Source: Burkholderiaceae bacterium DAT-1
GTDB lineage: Bacteria; Pseudomonadota; Gammaproteobacteria; Burkholderiales; Chitinimonadaceae
Assembly: GCA_019084025.1 (NCBI GenBank)
Contig: JAHRBI010000006.1
Location: forward strand, 310,001-374,000
Length of the DNA stretch: 64,000 nucleotides
Direction of reading: 5' to 3'
A model generated the notes under the pieces. It was not told the DNA's origin. It searched no databases and was given only the letters and a program-made list of their open reading frames with translations. Every line of letters begins with the position of its first letter. The first letter of the stretch is position 1. The translations under genes were made by a program, and so were the position numbers. This document shows, piece by piece, positions 9,005 through 17,147 of the stretch.

Positions 9005-9355
9005 TCACATCAGTGCAATTCCAAACCGCCTGACCACCAGGGCAAAGCCCGCAAAGCAGGCAATCGTCACGAGTGCAGATACACCAAGCGCCAGCCAGAA
9101 ACCAAACCTGCTCTGCAACCACGGAAACAGCAGAAACATCGGCAGTGTCGGCACCACATACCAGAAGGTGTACCAGGCATGGTTGGCGACCTTGTCGGCG
9201 CCCTGCCGTTCCACATGCAGCCAGATCATGGACAGAATGGTGACCAGTGGCAGTGCAGCGATCAGTCCGCCCAGACGGTCACTGCGCTTGGCAGTTTCTG
9301 TGACTGCCACAATCACCCCTGCAGTCACCAGATATTTGGTGATGAGCCACGGCAT
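9005..9355 (-). CDS. DUF3147-like small integral membrane protein
   Basis: This 116-residue protein consists almost entirely of four hydrophobic helices. It begins with a helix ending in a TETAKRSDRLGG loop, then an ALPLVTILSMIWLHVE helix, matching the DUF3147 family as I recall it. The family has no established function. It starts four bases after the end of the upstream peptidase gene on the minus strand, so the two are probably one transcript. Nothing in the sequence points to a catalytic residue. The family call is moderately sure. Confidence 0.75.
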   Translation of the reverse strand: MPWLITKYLVTAGVIVAVTETAKRSDRLGGLIAALPLVTILSMIWLHVERQGADKVANHAWYTFWYVVPTLPMFLLFPWLQSRFGFWLALGVSALVTIACFAGFALVVRRFGIALM

Positions 9356-9358
9356 GGT

Positions 9359-11488
9359 TTAGCGACCCGCGCCGATGGTCTGCCACAGGAAGGTAAACGT
9401 CCGCGCCACACGGGTGGCCAGCTGTTCAGTGACCACCGGGCCATGATGGCCACCCTCGATATTCTCGAAGTATTCCACCGGATAGCCTGCTGCCTTCATC
9501 TTCGCGGCCATTTTGCGCGCATGGCCGGGATGTACGCGATCATCGCGGGTGGTGGAATAGAACATCACCGGTGGCAGCTTCAGGCCAGCCTTGACCTTCT
9601 GATAGGGCGAATACTGGCTGATATAGGCCCAGTCTTCGGCCTTGTCCGGATCGCCATACTCGCCAATCCAGCTCGCACCCGCCAGCAGATGGCTGTAACG
9701 CTGCATATCGATCAGCGGATTACCGCATACCACGGCACCGTACAGCTCCGGATGACGCATCATGGTGGCCGTCACCAGCAGGCCTCCGTTGCTACGGCCT
9801 TCAATGCCGATATGACGTGGCGAAGTGATGCCGCGCCTCACCAGATCGGCAGCCACCGCCTCGAAGTCTTCAAATGATTTCACATGATGCTGTTTAATGG
9901 CTGAAAGATGCCAGCCCGGGCCGAATTCGCCGCCGCCACGAATATTGGCCAGCACAAAGACGCCACCTCGCTCCAGCCACAGCTTGCCATAGGCGCCATG
10001 CATGTCTTCATATGAACCGGAGTAGGATGGGCGCAGCGAGTTCTCGAAGCCGCCATAGGAGAACATCCACACCGGCTGCTTGCCGTTGAGCTGCATCCCC
10101 TTCTTGCCCACCAAAAAGTACGGTACACGCGTGCCGTCGGCCGAGGTCGTCCATTGTTGCTGTACCTCAAACTGGCTGCCATCGAAAGTCGGAGCCTGTG
10201 CCTTCAATTGCTCGGGCGTAGTGGACGACGCGCTTACGCGGTAGAGTGTAGGCGGGGTCAGGAAGGTCTGGAATTCAACCAGTGCGTCGCCCGTGCGCTC
10301 GTCCACATCGGCAATGGTGAGCGCGCCCATATCGGGGAACGCAATCTGCGTCGCCTGCCAGCCGCTGGCAGACGGGGTATAGCGATAGAAACGGCCTTTT
10401 ACATCGTCCAGCGCGCTAATCAGCAAGCCCTTGGCGGTCGCACGCACATCCTCCACGATCAGATGAGCAGATTGCGCTACCACCAACTCGGGCTCGCCCT
10501 CACCACCGCGCAGGCTGGCCGGATCAGCCAGCAGCACTGCGCCAGCAGGCCAGGTCTTGCCCTTGAATTGCCAGTCCTCGCGCAACCAGAGCACCAGCTT
10601 GCCTGCGTAAGCGCCTGCCATTCGCACCGATCCGGGCAGATCCAGCTTGTGCAGTTTGCCTTCTACCAACTGGGTGTAATCCACATGCCAGTAATCGTGC
10701 TCTTCTGTAATGAGCTCGATCGGCGCGTAATCGGGCATATCGATGTGGGAGGCATACGCACTGACTGACTCGACCGCGCCGGTATAGAGGGTCTGCGCCT
10801 GAGCAAGCGGCGTACCGCGCTGCCAGACCTTCACAATGCGCGGATAACCGGAAGTGGTCAGGCTATCCTTGCCTACGTCGGTCGATACCAGCAGCGTATT
10901 TTTATCGCGCCAGCTCAGGCGGGTTTTGGCTTCGGCAATGCGAAATCCACCTTCCACAAAGCTGCGCTGATCAACATCGAACTCACGGATTTCAGCGGCA
11001 TCGCCACCACCGGGTGCCAGCTCGATCAGGCAGCGTGATAAATCATCTTCGGCAAAATGCGCGCCGCCAAAGGCCCACTTCTTGCCCTCCGCTTTCGACA
11101 ATGCATCGATATCCAGCAAGGTTTCCCAGGCAGGTTCGGTCTTACGGTATTCGTCCAGTGTAGTTCGACGGAAAATGCCGCGTGGATGGGCCTGATCCTG
11201 CCAGAGGTTGTAAACATACTGACCATGCTGGCTGATACCCGGAATGCGCGAATCCGAGGTCAGCGCCGCCATCGCATCCTTGTACAGCCCGGCATACTCA
11301 GCCTTGCTGCCCAGACGCTTCGCCGTGATCGCGTTTTCGCGCTTCACCCAGTTCATTGAACGCGCATCATCGACGTCTTCCAGCCAGCGATAGGGGTCTT
11401 TGGCGGAGGGAACCGGCACACTCATCACAGCCAGCGAGGAAAAAAGTGCAGATATCAGCGCAAATTTGCGGCAGAGGCGGACATGCAT
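9359..11488 (-). CDS. Prolyl oligopeptidase family serine peptidase (S9), exported
   Basis: This 709-residue protein has an N-terminal signal-like segment of about 28 residues, then the S9A motif DPYRWLEDVDD, a beta-propeller region and a C-terminal alpha/beta-hydrolase. The catalytic Ser566 sits in GRSNGG. The acid is in TRDDRVHPG and the base in EGGHHGPV. Such enzymes cleave after proline, or act on short peptides, in the periplasm. The length fits the family (about 690-720). The neighbouring POT peptide transporter suggests peptide use, though it is on the other strand. Confidence 0.93.
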   Translation of the reverse strand: MHVRLCRKFALISALFSSLAVMSVPVPSAKDPYRWLEDVDDARSMNWVKRENAITAKRLGSKAEYAGLYKDAMAALTSDSRIPGISQHGQYVYNLWQDQAHPRGIFRRTTLDEYRKTEPAWETLLDIDALSKAEGKKWAFGGAHFAEDDLSRCLIELAPGGGDAAEIREFDVDQRSFVEGGFRIAEAKTRLSWRDKNTLLVSTDVGKDSLTTSGYPRIVKVWQRGTPLAQAQTLYTGAVESVSAYASHIDMPDYAPIELITEEHDYWHVDYTQLVEGKLHKLDLPGSVRMAGAYAGKLVLWLREDWQFKGKTWPAGAVLLADPASLRGGEGEPELVVAQSAHLIVEDVRATAKGLLISALDDVKGRFYRYTPSASGWQATQIAFPDMGALTIADVDERTGDALVEFQTFLTPPTLYRVSASSTTPEQLKAQAPTFDGSQFEVQQQWTTSADGTRVPYFLVGKKGMQLNGKQPVWMFSYGGFENSLRPSYSGSYEDMHGAYGKLWLERGGVFVLANIRGGGEFGPGWHLSAIKQHHVKSFEDFEAVAADLVRRGITSPRHIGIEGRSNGGLLVTATMMRHPELYGAVVCGNPLIDMQRYSHLLAGASWIGEYGDPDKAEDWAYISQYSPYQKVKAGLKLPPVMFYSTTRDDRVHPGHARKMAAKMKAAGYPVEYFENIEGGHHGPVVTEQLATRVARTFTFLWQTIGAGR

Positions 11489-11628
11489 AGCGGCACACAG
11501 TCAGAAAATGGATGCGCGAGTATCTCAGCTTGCGTGACGACATTCAAATCACGGACGTAACACTTTGCTTCTATGCGTCATAGTATCCCGATGTTGCAAA
11601 CATGCCGCTTATCGATCAGCAAGACAAG

Positions 11629-11642
11629 CAAGCGCTCGTTTA
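11629..11642. promoter_or_regulatory. Weak candidate fatty-acid regulator box
   Basis: CAAGCGCTCGTTTA matches the CAARC-N4-GYTTG palindrome found near the PsrA-like gene except for its last base. It lies 66 bases before the chosen ATG of an acyl-CoA dehydrogenase. One half-site mismatch makes this a low-confidence call. Confidence 0.3.
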
Positions 11643-11707
11643 TATCGGCACGTTTTGTCCATTCATTCCACAATGGAATATCTCCACACTTTGCGCTGAA
11701 TGAGCCG

Positions 11708-13405
11708 ATGAATACCCCCTACTCGCCCCCGCCTATACCTGCGGAGACACCTCCGTTTGACGACTTTGGCGCTGTCACGCATGAGGTCATCAATCAGTCT
11801 GGCGAATTCGCCGACGTGAATCTCTTCAGTGCCGATACGGCGCTTACCGAAGCCGTGATCCGCGAGGGCGCCGACTACGAGGTGGCCAGTCTGGCGCAAT
11901 TTGGCGAGCTATCGGGCAGCGCCGCCTCACTGGAACTGGGCTGGCTGGCTAATCACTATGCGCCAGAATTCGATACCCATGATCGCTTCGGCAATCGCAT
12001 CGATCAGGTGCGCTTTCATCCGGCTTATCACCAGCTGATGCAGCGGGCGATTGAATCAGGCATCCACAGTTCGCCATGGACACACCCCGTGCCCGGCGCA
12101 CATGTGGCGCGTGCTGCGCGCTTCTATATGCAGTCGCAAGTGGAAGCCGGGCATGGTTGCCCGATCACCATGACTTTTGCGGCCTACCCCTGCCTCAAGC
12201 ACCAGCCCGAACTGGCGTCAATCTGGCTCCCCAAGCTGACGGCGCGCACCTATGATCCGCGCAACGTGCCTATCGAGCAGAAAACTGGTGTCACCATCGG
12301 CATGGCGATGACTGAAAAGCAGGGTGGATCGGACGTGCGCGCCAATTCCACCCGTGCGATTCCGGTGGGCAAGGAAGGCCCCGGCGAGGCCTACGAGCTG
12401 GTCGGGCACAAATTTTTTGTGTCTGCCCCGATGAGCGATGCTTTCCTGGTGCTGGCGCACGCACCGGGTGGCCTATCCTGTTTTCTGGTGCCGCGCTGGC
12501 GACCGGATGGCAGCAAGAATCCACTGCAGGTCCAGCGCCTTAAAAAGAAGATGGGCAATGTGTCCAATGCCTCCAGTGAAACCGAATTGCGCGGCGCACT
12601 CGGCTGGATGGTAGGCAAGGAAGGGCGTGGCGTCCCCACCATCATCGATATGGTGGCCATGACCCGCTTCGATTGCATGATCGGCTCGTCTGCTGGCATG
12701 CGCATGGCGCTGACTCAGGCGCTGCACCACTGCCAGCGCCGCAGCGCCTTTGGAAAGCTGCTGGTCGATCAGCCGCTGATGCAAAATGTACTGGCGGATC
12801 TGGCTATTGAATCCGAAGCTTCGCTGGCCATGACCATGCGCATCGCCCGCGCCATGGACCATCGTGATGATCCACATGAAGACTTGCTGGTGCGCATCGG
12901 CACCGCTGTAGGCAAATACTGGATTTGCAAACGCACCGCCGGACATGCCATGGAGGCGATGGAATGTATTGGCGGCAGTGGCGTGATGGAGGATTCGCCC
13001 ATGCCGCGCCTGTATCGCGAAGCACCGGTGAATGCCATCTGGGAAGGCAGTGGCAATATCCAGTGTCTGGATGTGCTGCGCGCGATGCAGAAAACACCCG
13101 ATGTCGTCCCGGCCTTCTTTGATGAACTGGACCGCAGTACGGGCGTACACACCTCGCTGGATCAGCATATCCAGCGTCTGAAGCGCGAATTCCGCGACCT
13201 GAGCGAGCTGGAATACCGCGCCCGCCATGTGGTTGACCAGATGGCGCTGGCGATGCAGGGCGCACAACTGGCGCGCACCGAATCATCCGATCTGCTGGAC
13301 GCGTTCTGCCGATCACGTCTCGATAGCACCGGCCAGCATCAGTACGGGGCCCTGCCGCGTGGCATTGATGTGCGGAGGATCATCGAGCGGGCGCGGCTCG
13401 ATTAA
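11708..13405 (+). CDS. Acyl-CoA dehydrogenase family protein, AidB-like
   Basis: This 565-residue flavoprotein belongs to the long acyl-CoA dehydrogenase branch that includes E. coli AidB. Motifs seen are MAMTEKQGGSDVRANST (FAD/substrate loop), GHKFFVSAPMSDAFLVLA, ECIGGSGVMEDSPMPRLYRE and EAPVNAIWEGSGNIQCLDVL. The last carries the family's C-terminal Glu region. The frame stays open upstream to 11573, but that part has no family character. The ATG at 11708 (MNTPYSPPP) is typical of AidB-like starts. AidB itself is a DNA-associated protein of the alkylation response, while other members act on isovaleryl-CoA-type substrates. Which applies here is unknown. Confidence 0.9.
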   Translation: MNTPYSPPPIPAETPPFDDFGAVTHEVINQSGEFADVNLFSADTALTEAVIREGADYEVASLAQFGELSGSAASLELGWLANHYAPEFDTHDRFGNRIDQVRFHPAYHQLMQRAIESGIHSSPWTHPVPGAHVARAARFYMQSQVEAGHGCPITMTFAAYPCLKHQPELASIWLPKLTARTYDPRNVPIEQKTGVTIGMAMTEKQGGSDVRANSTRAIPVGKEGPGEAYELVGHKFFVSAPMSDAFLVLAHAPGGLSCFLVPRWRPDGSKNPLQVQRLKKKMGNVSNASSETELRGALGWMVGKEGRGVPTIIDMVAMTRFDCMIGSSAGMRMALTQALHHCQRRSAFGKLLVDQPLMQNVLADLAIESEASLAMTMRIARAMDHRDDPHEDLLVRIGTAVGKYWICKRTAGHAMEAMECIGGSGVMEDSPMPRLYREAPVNAIWEGSGNIQCLDVLRAMQKTPDVVPAFFDELDRSTGVHTSLDQHIQRLKREFRDLSELEYRARHVVDQMALAMQGAQLARTESSDLLDAFCRSRLDSTGQHQYGALPRGIDVRRIIERARLD

Positions 13406-13428
13406 AGCGCCCAGCGTCTAATACGCAC

Positions 13429-13452
13429 AAGGCCGCGACGCGTCGCGGCCTT
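13429..13452. terminator. GC-rich palindrome between convergent genes
   Basis: AAGGCCGCGACG at 13429-13440 is directly followed by its exact complement at 13441-13452. It lies between the convergent acyl-CoA dehydrogenase and metallo-beta-lactamase genes. No clear T-run follows on either strand, so termination is inferred from position and stem strength. Confidence 0.55.
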
Positions 13453-13474
13453 GCTCTATCGGGATCTGCCCCGA

Positions 13475-14842
13475 TCAGGCCATCAGCACTTCCTTCTGCA
13501 GGTACTCTGGCACACTCACCGCCCAGCCCAGCTCCTGCCCGATCCGGCGGCGCAGACAATCGGCCGCATCCGGTTCGCCATGCACCACATAAGTATGGCG
13601 TGGCGCGGCATTAAAGTGCTTCAGCCAGGCCAGCGTCTCATTGGCATCGGAGTGCGCCGAAACATTGTGCAGCGTTTCCACGCGGGCATTGATCGGGATT
13701 TCTTCGCCATAAATCCGCACCGTTTTCGCCCCACCGGCAATCGCCGCACCACGGGTACCGCCCGCCTGAAAGCCGGAAAATACAATCGCATTGTTCGGAT
13801 TGGGTGCAAACGCCTGCAGATGATGCAGCACTCGCCCGCCAGTCGCCATGCCGCTTGCAGCCAGCACCACCATCGGTCCCTTGCGCTCGTTCAGCGCCAT
13901 CGACTCTTCCACAGTCCGCACCACCTGCGCCGATCTGCACATTGCCTCGCACTGGCCGCGGGTCAGGCCATGCTCACCCTGATGACGGTGGAAGATTTCC
14001 GTGGCATCCACGGCCATGGGGCTGTTCAAGAAAATCGGCACATCCGGGATCTCGCCACGCGATTTCAGCAGATGCAGCTGGTACATCAGGCTTTGCGCAC
14101 GGCCGACTGCGAAGGTCGGAATTAACACCACACCATTCTGCGCCACTGTACTGCGGATAATTTGGCCTAAACGCACACCCGGATCTTCCGGCTCGTGCGG
14201 GCGATCGCCATAAGTCGACTCCACCAGCAGCCAGTCGGCTTCCTTGATCAGGGCAGGCGGTTTCAGGATCAGGTCGTGCGGACGGCCTAGATCCCCCGAG
14301 AACACAATCCGTTTGCCATGCGCCGTGATTTCGACAATGGAGGCGCCCAGAATATGGCCGGCCTGATGAAAGCGCAGGCTGACACCTTCTCCCAGATCAA
14401 TTGGCTGGCCAAACGGATGCCCTTTCAGGAAGGGCAAGGCCGCCATGGCATCATCTTCGGTATACAGGGGCAAAGCAGGTTCATGCTTGGTACTGTGACG
14501 GCGATTGGCGTAATAGGCTTCTTCTTCCTGCAGGTGGCCGCTATCGGGCAGCAGAATTTCGCATAAATCTTTGGTGCCCCAGGTGCAGTGCACCTTGCCT
14601 TTGAATCCTTCACGGGTCAGGATGGGCAGATAGCCGGTGTGATCCAGATGCGCGTGCGTCAGGATCACGGCGTGAATGCTGGCGGGGTCTACAGGTAACT
14701 TGGCCCAGTTACGCTGGCGTAATTGTTTCCAGCCCTGAAACAGGCCGCAATCCACCAGAAAGCGTCGGCCATCAATTTCCAGCAGATACTTCGAGCCGGT
14801 GACGGTGCCTGTGGCACCCAGAAAGGTCAGGCTGATGGACAT
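13475..14842 (-). CDS. MBL-fold beta-CASP ribonuclease-like protein
   Basis: This 455-residue protein has the metallo-beta-lactamase zinc motif THAHLDHTG near residue 60, the VESTYGDRPHE motif near 190, and the beta-CASP signatures VLAASGMATGGR, AHSDANE and VVHGEPDAA in the C-terminal third. These are the hallmarks of the CPSF73/YciE-like RNA-processing exonuclease family, which binds two zinc ions. No KH domain is visible, unlike archaeal CPSF1. It stands alone, convergent with the upstream acyl-CoA dehydrogenase. The RNA target is unknown. Confidence 0.93.
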   Translation of the reverse strand: MSISLTFLGATGTVTGSKYLLEIDGRRFLVDCGLFQGWKQLRQRNWAKLPVDPASIHAVILTHAHLDHTGYLPILTREGFKGKVHCTWGTKDLCEILLPDSGHLQEEEAYYANRRHSTKHEPALPLYTEDDAMAALPFLKGHPFGQPIDLGEGVSLRFHQAGHILGASIVEITAHGKRIVFSGDLGRPHDLILKPPALIKEADWLLVESTYGDRPHEPEDPGVRLGQIIRSTVAQNGVVLIPTFAVGRAQSLMYQLHLLKSRGEIPDVPIFLNSPMAVDATEIFHRHQGEHGLTRGQCEAMCRSAQVVRTVEESMALNERKGPMVVLAASGMATGGRVLHHLQAFAPNPNNAIVFSGFQAGGTRGAAIAGGAKTVRIYGEEIPINARVETLHNVSAHSDANETLAWLKHFNAAPRHTYVVHGEPDAADCLRRRIGQELGWAVSVPEYLQKEVLMA

Positions 14843-15006
14843 CTCGTTGACTCCCTTTAATGCACATTTGTACTTGCCTAGAAGCGAGAACAGGATGCCG
14901 CCATCAGGCAGACTGTACCTTGAGCTGTATCAAGCATCGTTCCAAATGCGGACTTGCACAAGTGAATTGCGCAAAACCTGAGCAAACTTGAAAAGACAAA
15001 AAGAAA

Positions 15007-15029
15007 AGGCAGGGTATGGACCCCTGCCT
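15007..15029 (-). terminator. Intrinsic terminator of the exported unknown gene
   Basis: AGGCAGGG (15007-15014) pairs with CCCTGCCT (15022-15029). Reading the minus strand, the stem is followed by TTTTCTTTTTG. It lies 39 bases beyond the stop of the minus-strand gene. Confidence 0.85.
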
Positions 15030-15067
15030 GAAATTGCACATTTCACAATAAGGAAAAAACTATTCCA

Positions 15068-15544
15068 TCAATTCCAGAGATAGCAATATTCTTCCCTGTT
15101 TTCAAGGTTACTGCCCGGATTACCTTTGCTATCCAGAATTTTGACCCAGCCATCCGGCTTGGATTTGGTCGGGGTCACACCGCAATTGGTATGCACCCAA
15201 TGCATGCCGCCGCTGAATGGCAGGCCGCACAGCTCGACGCGTGTGCCATACACAAGCTTGTTCAAAGGCGCGGGCACGTTATAGCCGGCGTTGTCATAGC
15301 CTGAGGCAAACACATTATCGATCGCAATATCGTATACCTTTTGGTCTGCCTCGTTTTGCAGCTGGATGTGCGTATGCGACAGCTGTACGCCGTCCAGATA
15401 CTTACCGGAGACATAACTTGGCCCACTGAGCACCTTGCCGATCATGAACGATCCGGCTGCTCTAGTGCAGGCTGCTTTTTCAGTTGCGGTAGATGCGTTT
15501 GCTGCTGCGGCCAGCAGTGTCAGGCCAATGATTACCCATTTCAT
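15068..15544 (-). CDS. Exported protein of unknown function
   Basis: This 158-residue protein has a clear Sec signal peptide (MKWVIIGLTLLAAAANAS, cleavage near residue 18). The mature part of about 140 residues has four cysteines (CTRAAG, VELCGLP, HTNCGV, EEYCYLW) that could form two disulfides. I do not recognise the family. It has its own terminator and is divergent from the redox island, sharing a 269-base upstream region with it. Whether the two are co-regulated is not known. Confidence 0.8.
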   Translation of the reverse strand: MKWVIIGLTLLAAAANASTATEKAACTRAAGSFMIGKVLSGPSYVSGKYLDGVQLSHTHIQLQNEADQKVYDIAIDNVFASGYDNAGYNVPAPLNKLVYGTRVELCGLPFSGGMHWVHTNCGVTPTKSKPDGWVKILDSKGNPGSNLENREEYCYLWN

Positions 15545-15705
15545 GCTTGTTTCCTTTTGTTTTATCGCAATACGCGCGTAGCGCGCCTCCCTTACAGCGC
15601 CAGCGATCGTAGTCAGTAATTAAGACAGACGTACTAACAAAAGGTGACAAGTACATGATGTACGCATGACCGATGGAAATTGCTGAAAATCGGCCACGCT
15701 GAATG

Positions 15706-15719
15706 TTGATCTACATCAA
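15706..15719. promoter_or_regulatory. FNR/ANR-type box
   Basis: TTGAT-CTAC-ATCAA matches the FNR/ANR/DNR consensus TTGAT-N4-ATCAA at every position. Its centre (15712.5) is about 41.5 bases before a start site predicted from the -10 element at 15743, the classic position for activation by this family. It implies oxygen-limited activation of the di-haem cytochrome gene. Confidence 0.85.
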
Positions 15720-15742
15720 CATAGATGCGAACCATTCTTACT

Positions 15743-15748
15743 TATATT
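15743..15748 (+). promoter_or_regulatory. Predicted -10 element of the redox-island promoter
   Basis: TATATT has an acceptable match to TATAAT. It would place the transcription start near 15754-15756, giving the FNR-type box the expected -41.5 position and putting the Fur-like box on the start site. No good -35 is seen, as expected for an activator-dependent promoter. Confidence 0.55.
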
Positions 15749-15755
15749 TGCTTTT

Positions 15756-15771
15756 GATAATCATTCTCATT
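15756..15771. promoter_or_regulatory. Fur-like box
   Basis: GATAATCATTCTCATT, read on the minus strand and extended by three bases, matches 15 of 19 positions of the Fur consensus. It overlaps the predicted transcription start, the usual place for iron-dependent repression. Its location upstream of 15814 also argues that translation starts at 15814 rather than at an earlier codon. Confidence 0.75.
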
Positions 15772-15813
15772 AAAATATTTACGATTATTTTCCTAATCCG
15801 GTCATTGCAGCTC

Positions 15814-17097
15814 ATGACGTCTAGATTGCTTTCCCTTTCCCTGCTCGGCCTGCTCGCTGCATGCTCGGGTGGTGGCGATAGTTCCCCCGCATCCCAGCCG
15901 GCACAGCCTGCCAATCAGTTATCCGCCCTTGCCACAGTCGGCAAGCGGCTGTTTATGGATCCGGCGCTATCCGCCTCTGGCCAGCAGTCATGCGCCACCT
16001 GTCACGTGCCGGATAACGGTTATTCGCCCGATGATGGCCGCCCGACACAGCTAGGCGGACCGGCAATGAATCTGGAAGGCTTGCGTGCCTCCCCTTCTCT
16101 CGGTTACGCCCATTACACCCCGGCATTTTCGGTGGGCTCGGATGGCAAGGTTACCGGCGGATTCATGCGGGATGGCCGCCAGCCTACACTGGCAGCGCAG
16201 GCAACCGGCCCTTTTGTCAGCAGCTTCGAAATGGCCAATCAGGATGCCGCCGAAGTGCTGGGCAGGCTCAAGTCCCGCCCATATCTGGCTGAATTTGTCG
16301 CCATTTTCGGTCAAGCCTCACTGAATGATGCCGATCAAACGCTTAATAATATGGGCCGCGCGATTGCAGCTTTTGAAACGGAGGATCAATCTTTCCACCG
16401 CTTTGACAGCAAATATGATGCGTGGACGCAAGGAAAGGCGACCCTCACGGCCCGAGAGAGCAACGGTTTCCGCCTGTTCAATGATCCTTCCAAGGGTAAT
16501 TGCGTGGCCTGCCACACCACCGCTAGCAAGAACGGTGTACCTGCGCTGTTTACTGATTTCACCTATGACAATCTTGGCGTGCCACGCAACTGGAAACTGA
16601 AGGCCAACAGCGATACCAATGCCCCGGCCTATGCGCCCGCCAACGGTGCCCAGTTTGCAGGTGAACACCGCTACTACGACATGGGTGTGTGCGGTCCAAT
16701 GCGCACCGATCGCCCCGGCCTGACCAGCGCCTGCGGCAAATTCAAGGTGCCTACCCTGCGCAATGTGGCGCTGCGTAATGCCTTCTTCCACAACGGTGTA
16801 TTCGACAATCTGGAAGATGTCGTGACCTGGTATGTCTCCCGCGATGCCAATGCCGCACGTTGGTATGTGCAAGCAGACGGCAAGACACCGGATCGCTCGT
16901 ACAACGATATTCCGCAAATGTTCCAGGCGAATGTGAACGTCACCGAGCCACCTTACAACCCGGCGCTGCAAGTCTCGCTGACACAGCAGGAAATCCGCGA
17001 TGTGGTCGCCTTCCTGTGCACGCTCACCGATGGCTACGACCCTGCCAAACCCGATACCTACCGCAAGCCGGCCCAGTGTCAGCTGGACAAACCCTGA
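15814..17097 (+). CDS. Di-haem cytochrome c peroxidase/MauG-family lipoprotein
   Basis: This protein of about 427 residues starts at ATG 15814 with a lipoprotein signal (LSLLGLLAAC, lipidated Cys17) and a Ser/Pro/Ala-rich tether. Two c-haem motifs are present: CATCH at 60-64 and CVACH at 230-234. The typical CCP/MauG stretch FKVPTLRNVALRNAFFHNG also occurs. Family members reduce H2O2 or carry out long-range oxidations using electrons from small cytochromes. It sits behind a promoter with FNR-type and Fur-like boxes and is followed 50 bases later by an outer-membrane porin. In-frame codons run back to 15703, but they overlap the promoter elements. Peroxidase activity is not proven. Confidence 0.92.
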   Translation: MTSRLLSLSLLGLLAACSGGGDSSPASQPAQPANQLSALATVGKRLFMDPALSASGQQSCATCHVPDNGYSPDDGRPTQLGGPAMNLEGLRASPSLGYAHYTPAFSVGSDGKVTGGFMRDGRQPTLAAQATGPFVSSFEMANQDAAEVLGRLKSRPYLAEFVAIFGQASLNDADQTLNNMGRAIAAFETEDQSFHRFDSKYDAWTQGKATLTARESNGFRLFNDPSKGNCVACHTTASKNGVPALFTDFTYDNLGVPRNWKLKANSDTNAPAYAPANGAQFAGEHRYYDMGVCGPMRTDRPGLTSACGKFKVPTLRNVALRNAFFHNGVFDNLEDVVTWYVSRDANAARWYVQADGKTPDRSYNDIPQMFQANVNVTEPPYNPALQVSLTQQEIRDVVAFLCTLTDGYDPAKPDTYRKPAQCQLDKP

Positions 17098-17147
17098 TGC
17101 CCTGCCGGTAAACGAAACGAATCATTGAACATTCTGGAAAGCAGACC

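Noticed and set aside
15703-15813. Upstream extension of the di-haem cytochrome frame
   Set aside because: It overlaps the FNR-type box, -10 and Fur-like box, and it would place a second hydrophobic helix in front of a normal lipoprotein signal.
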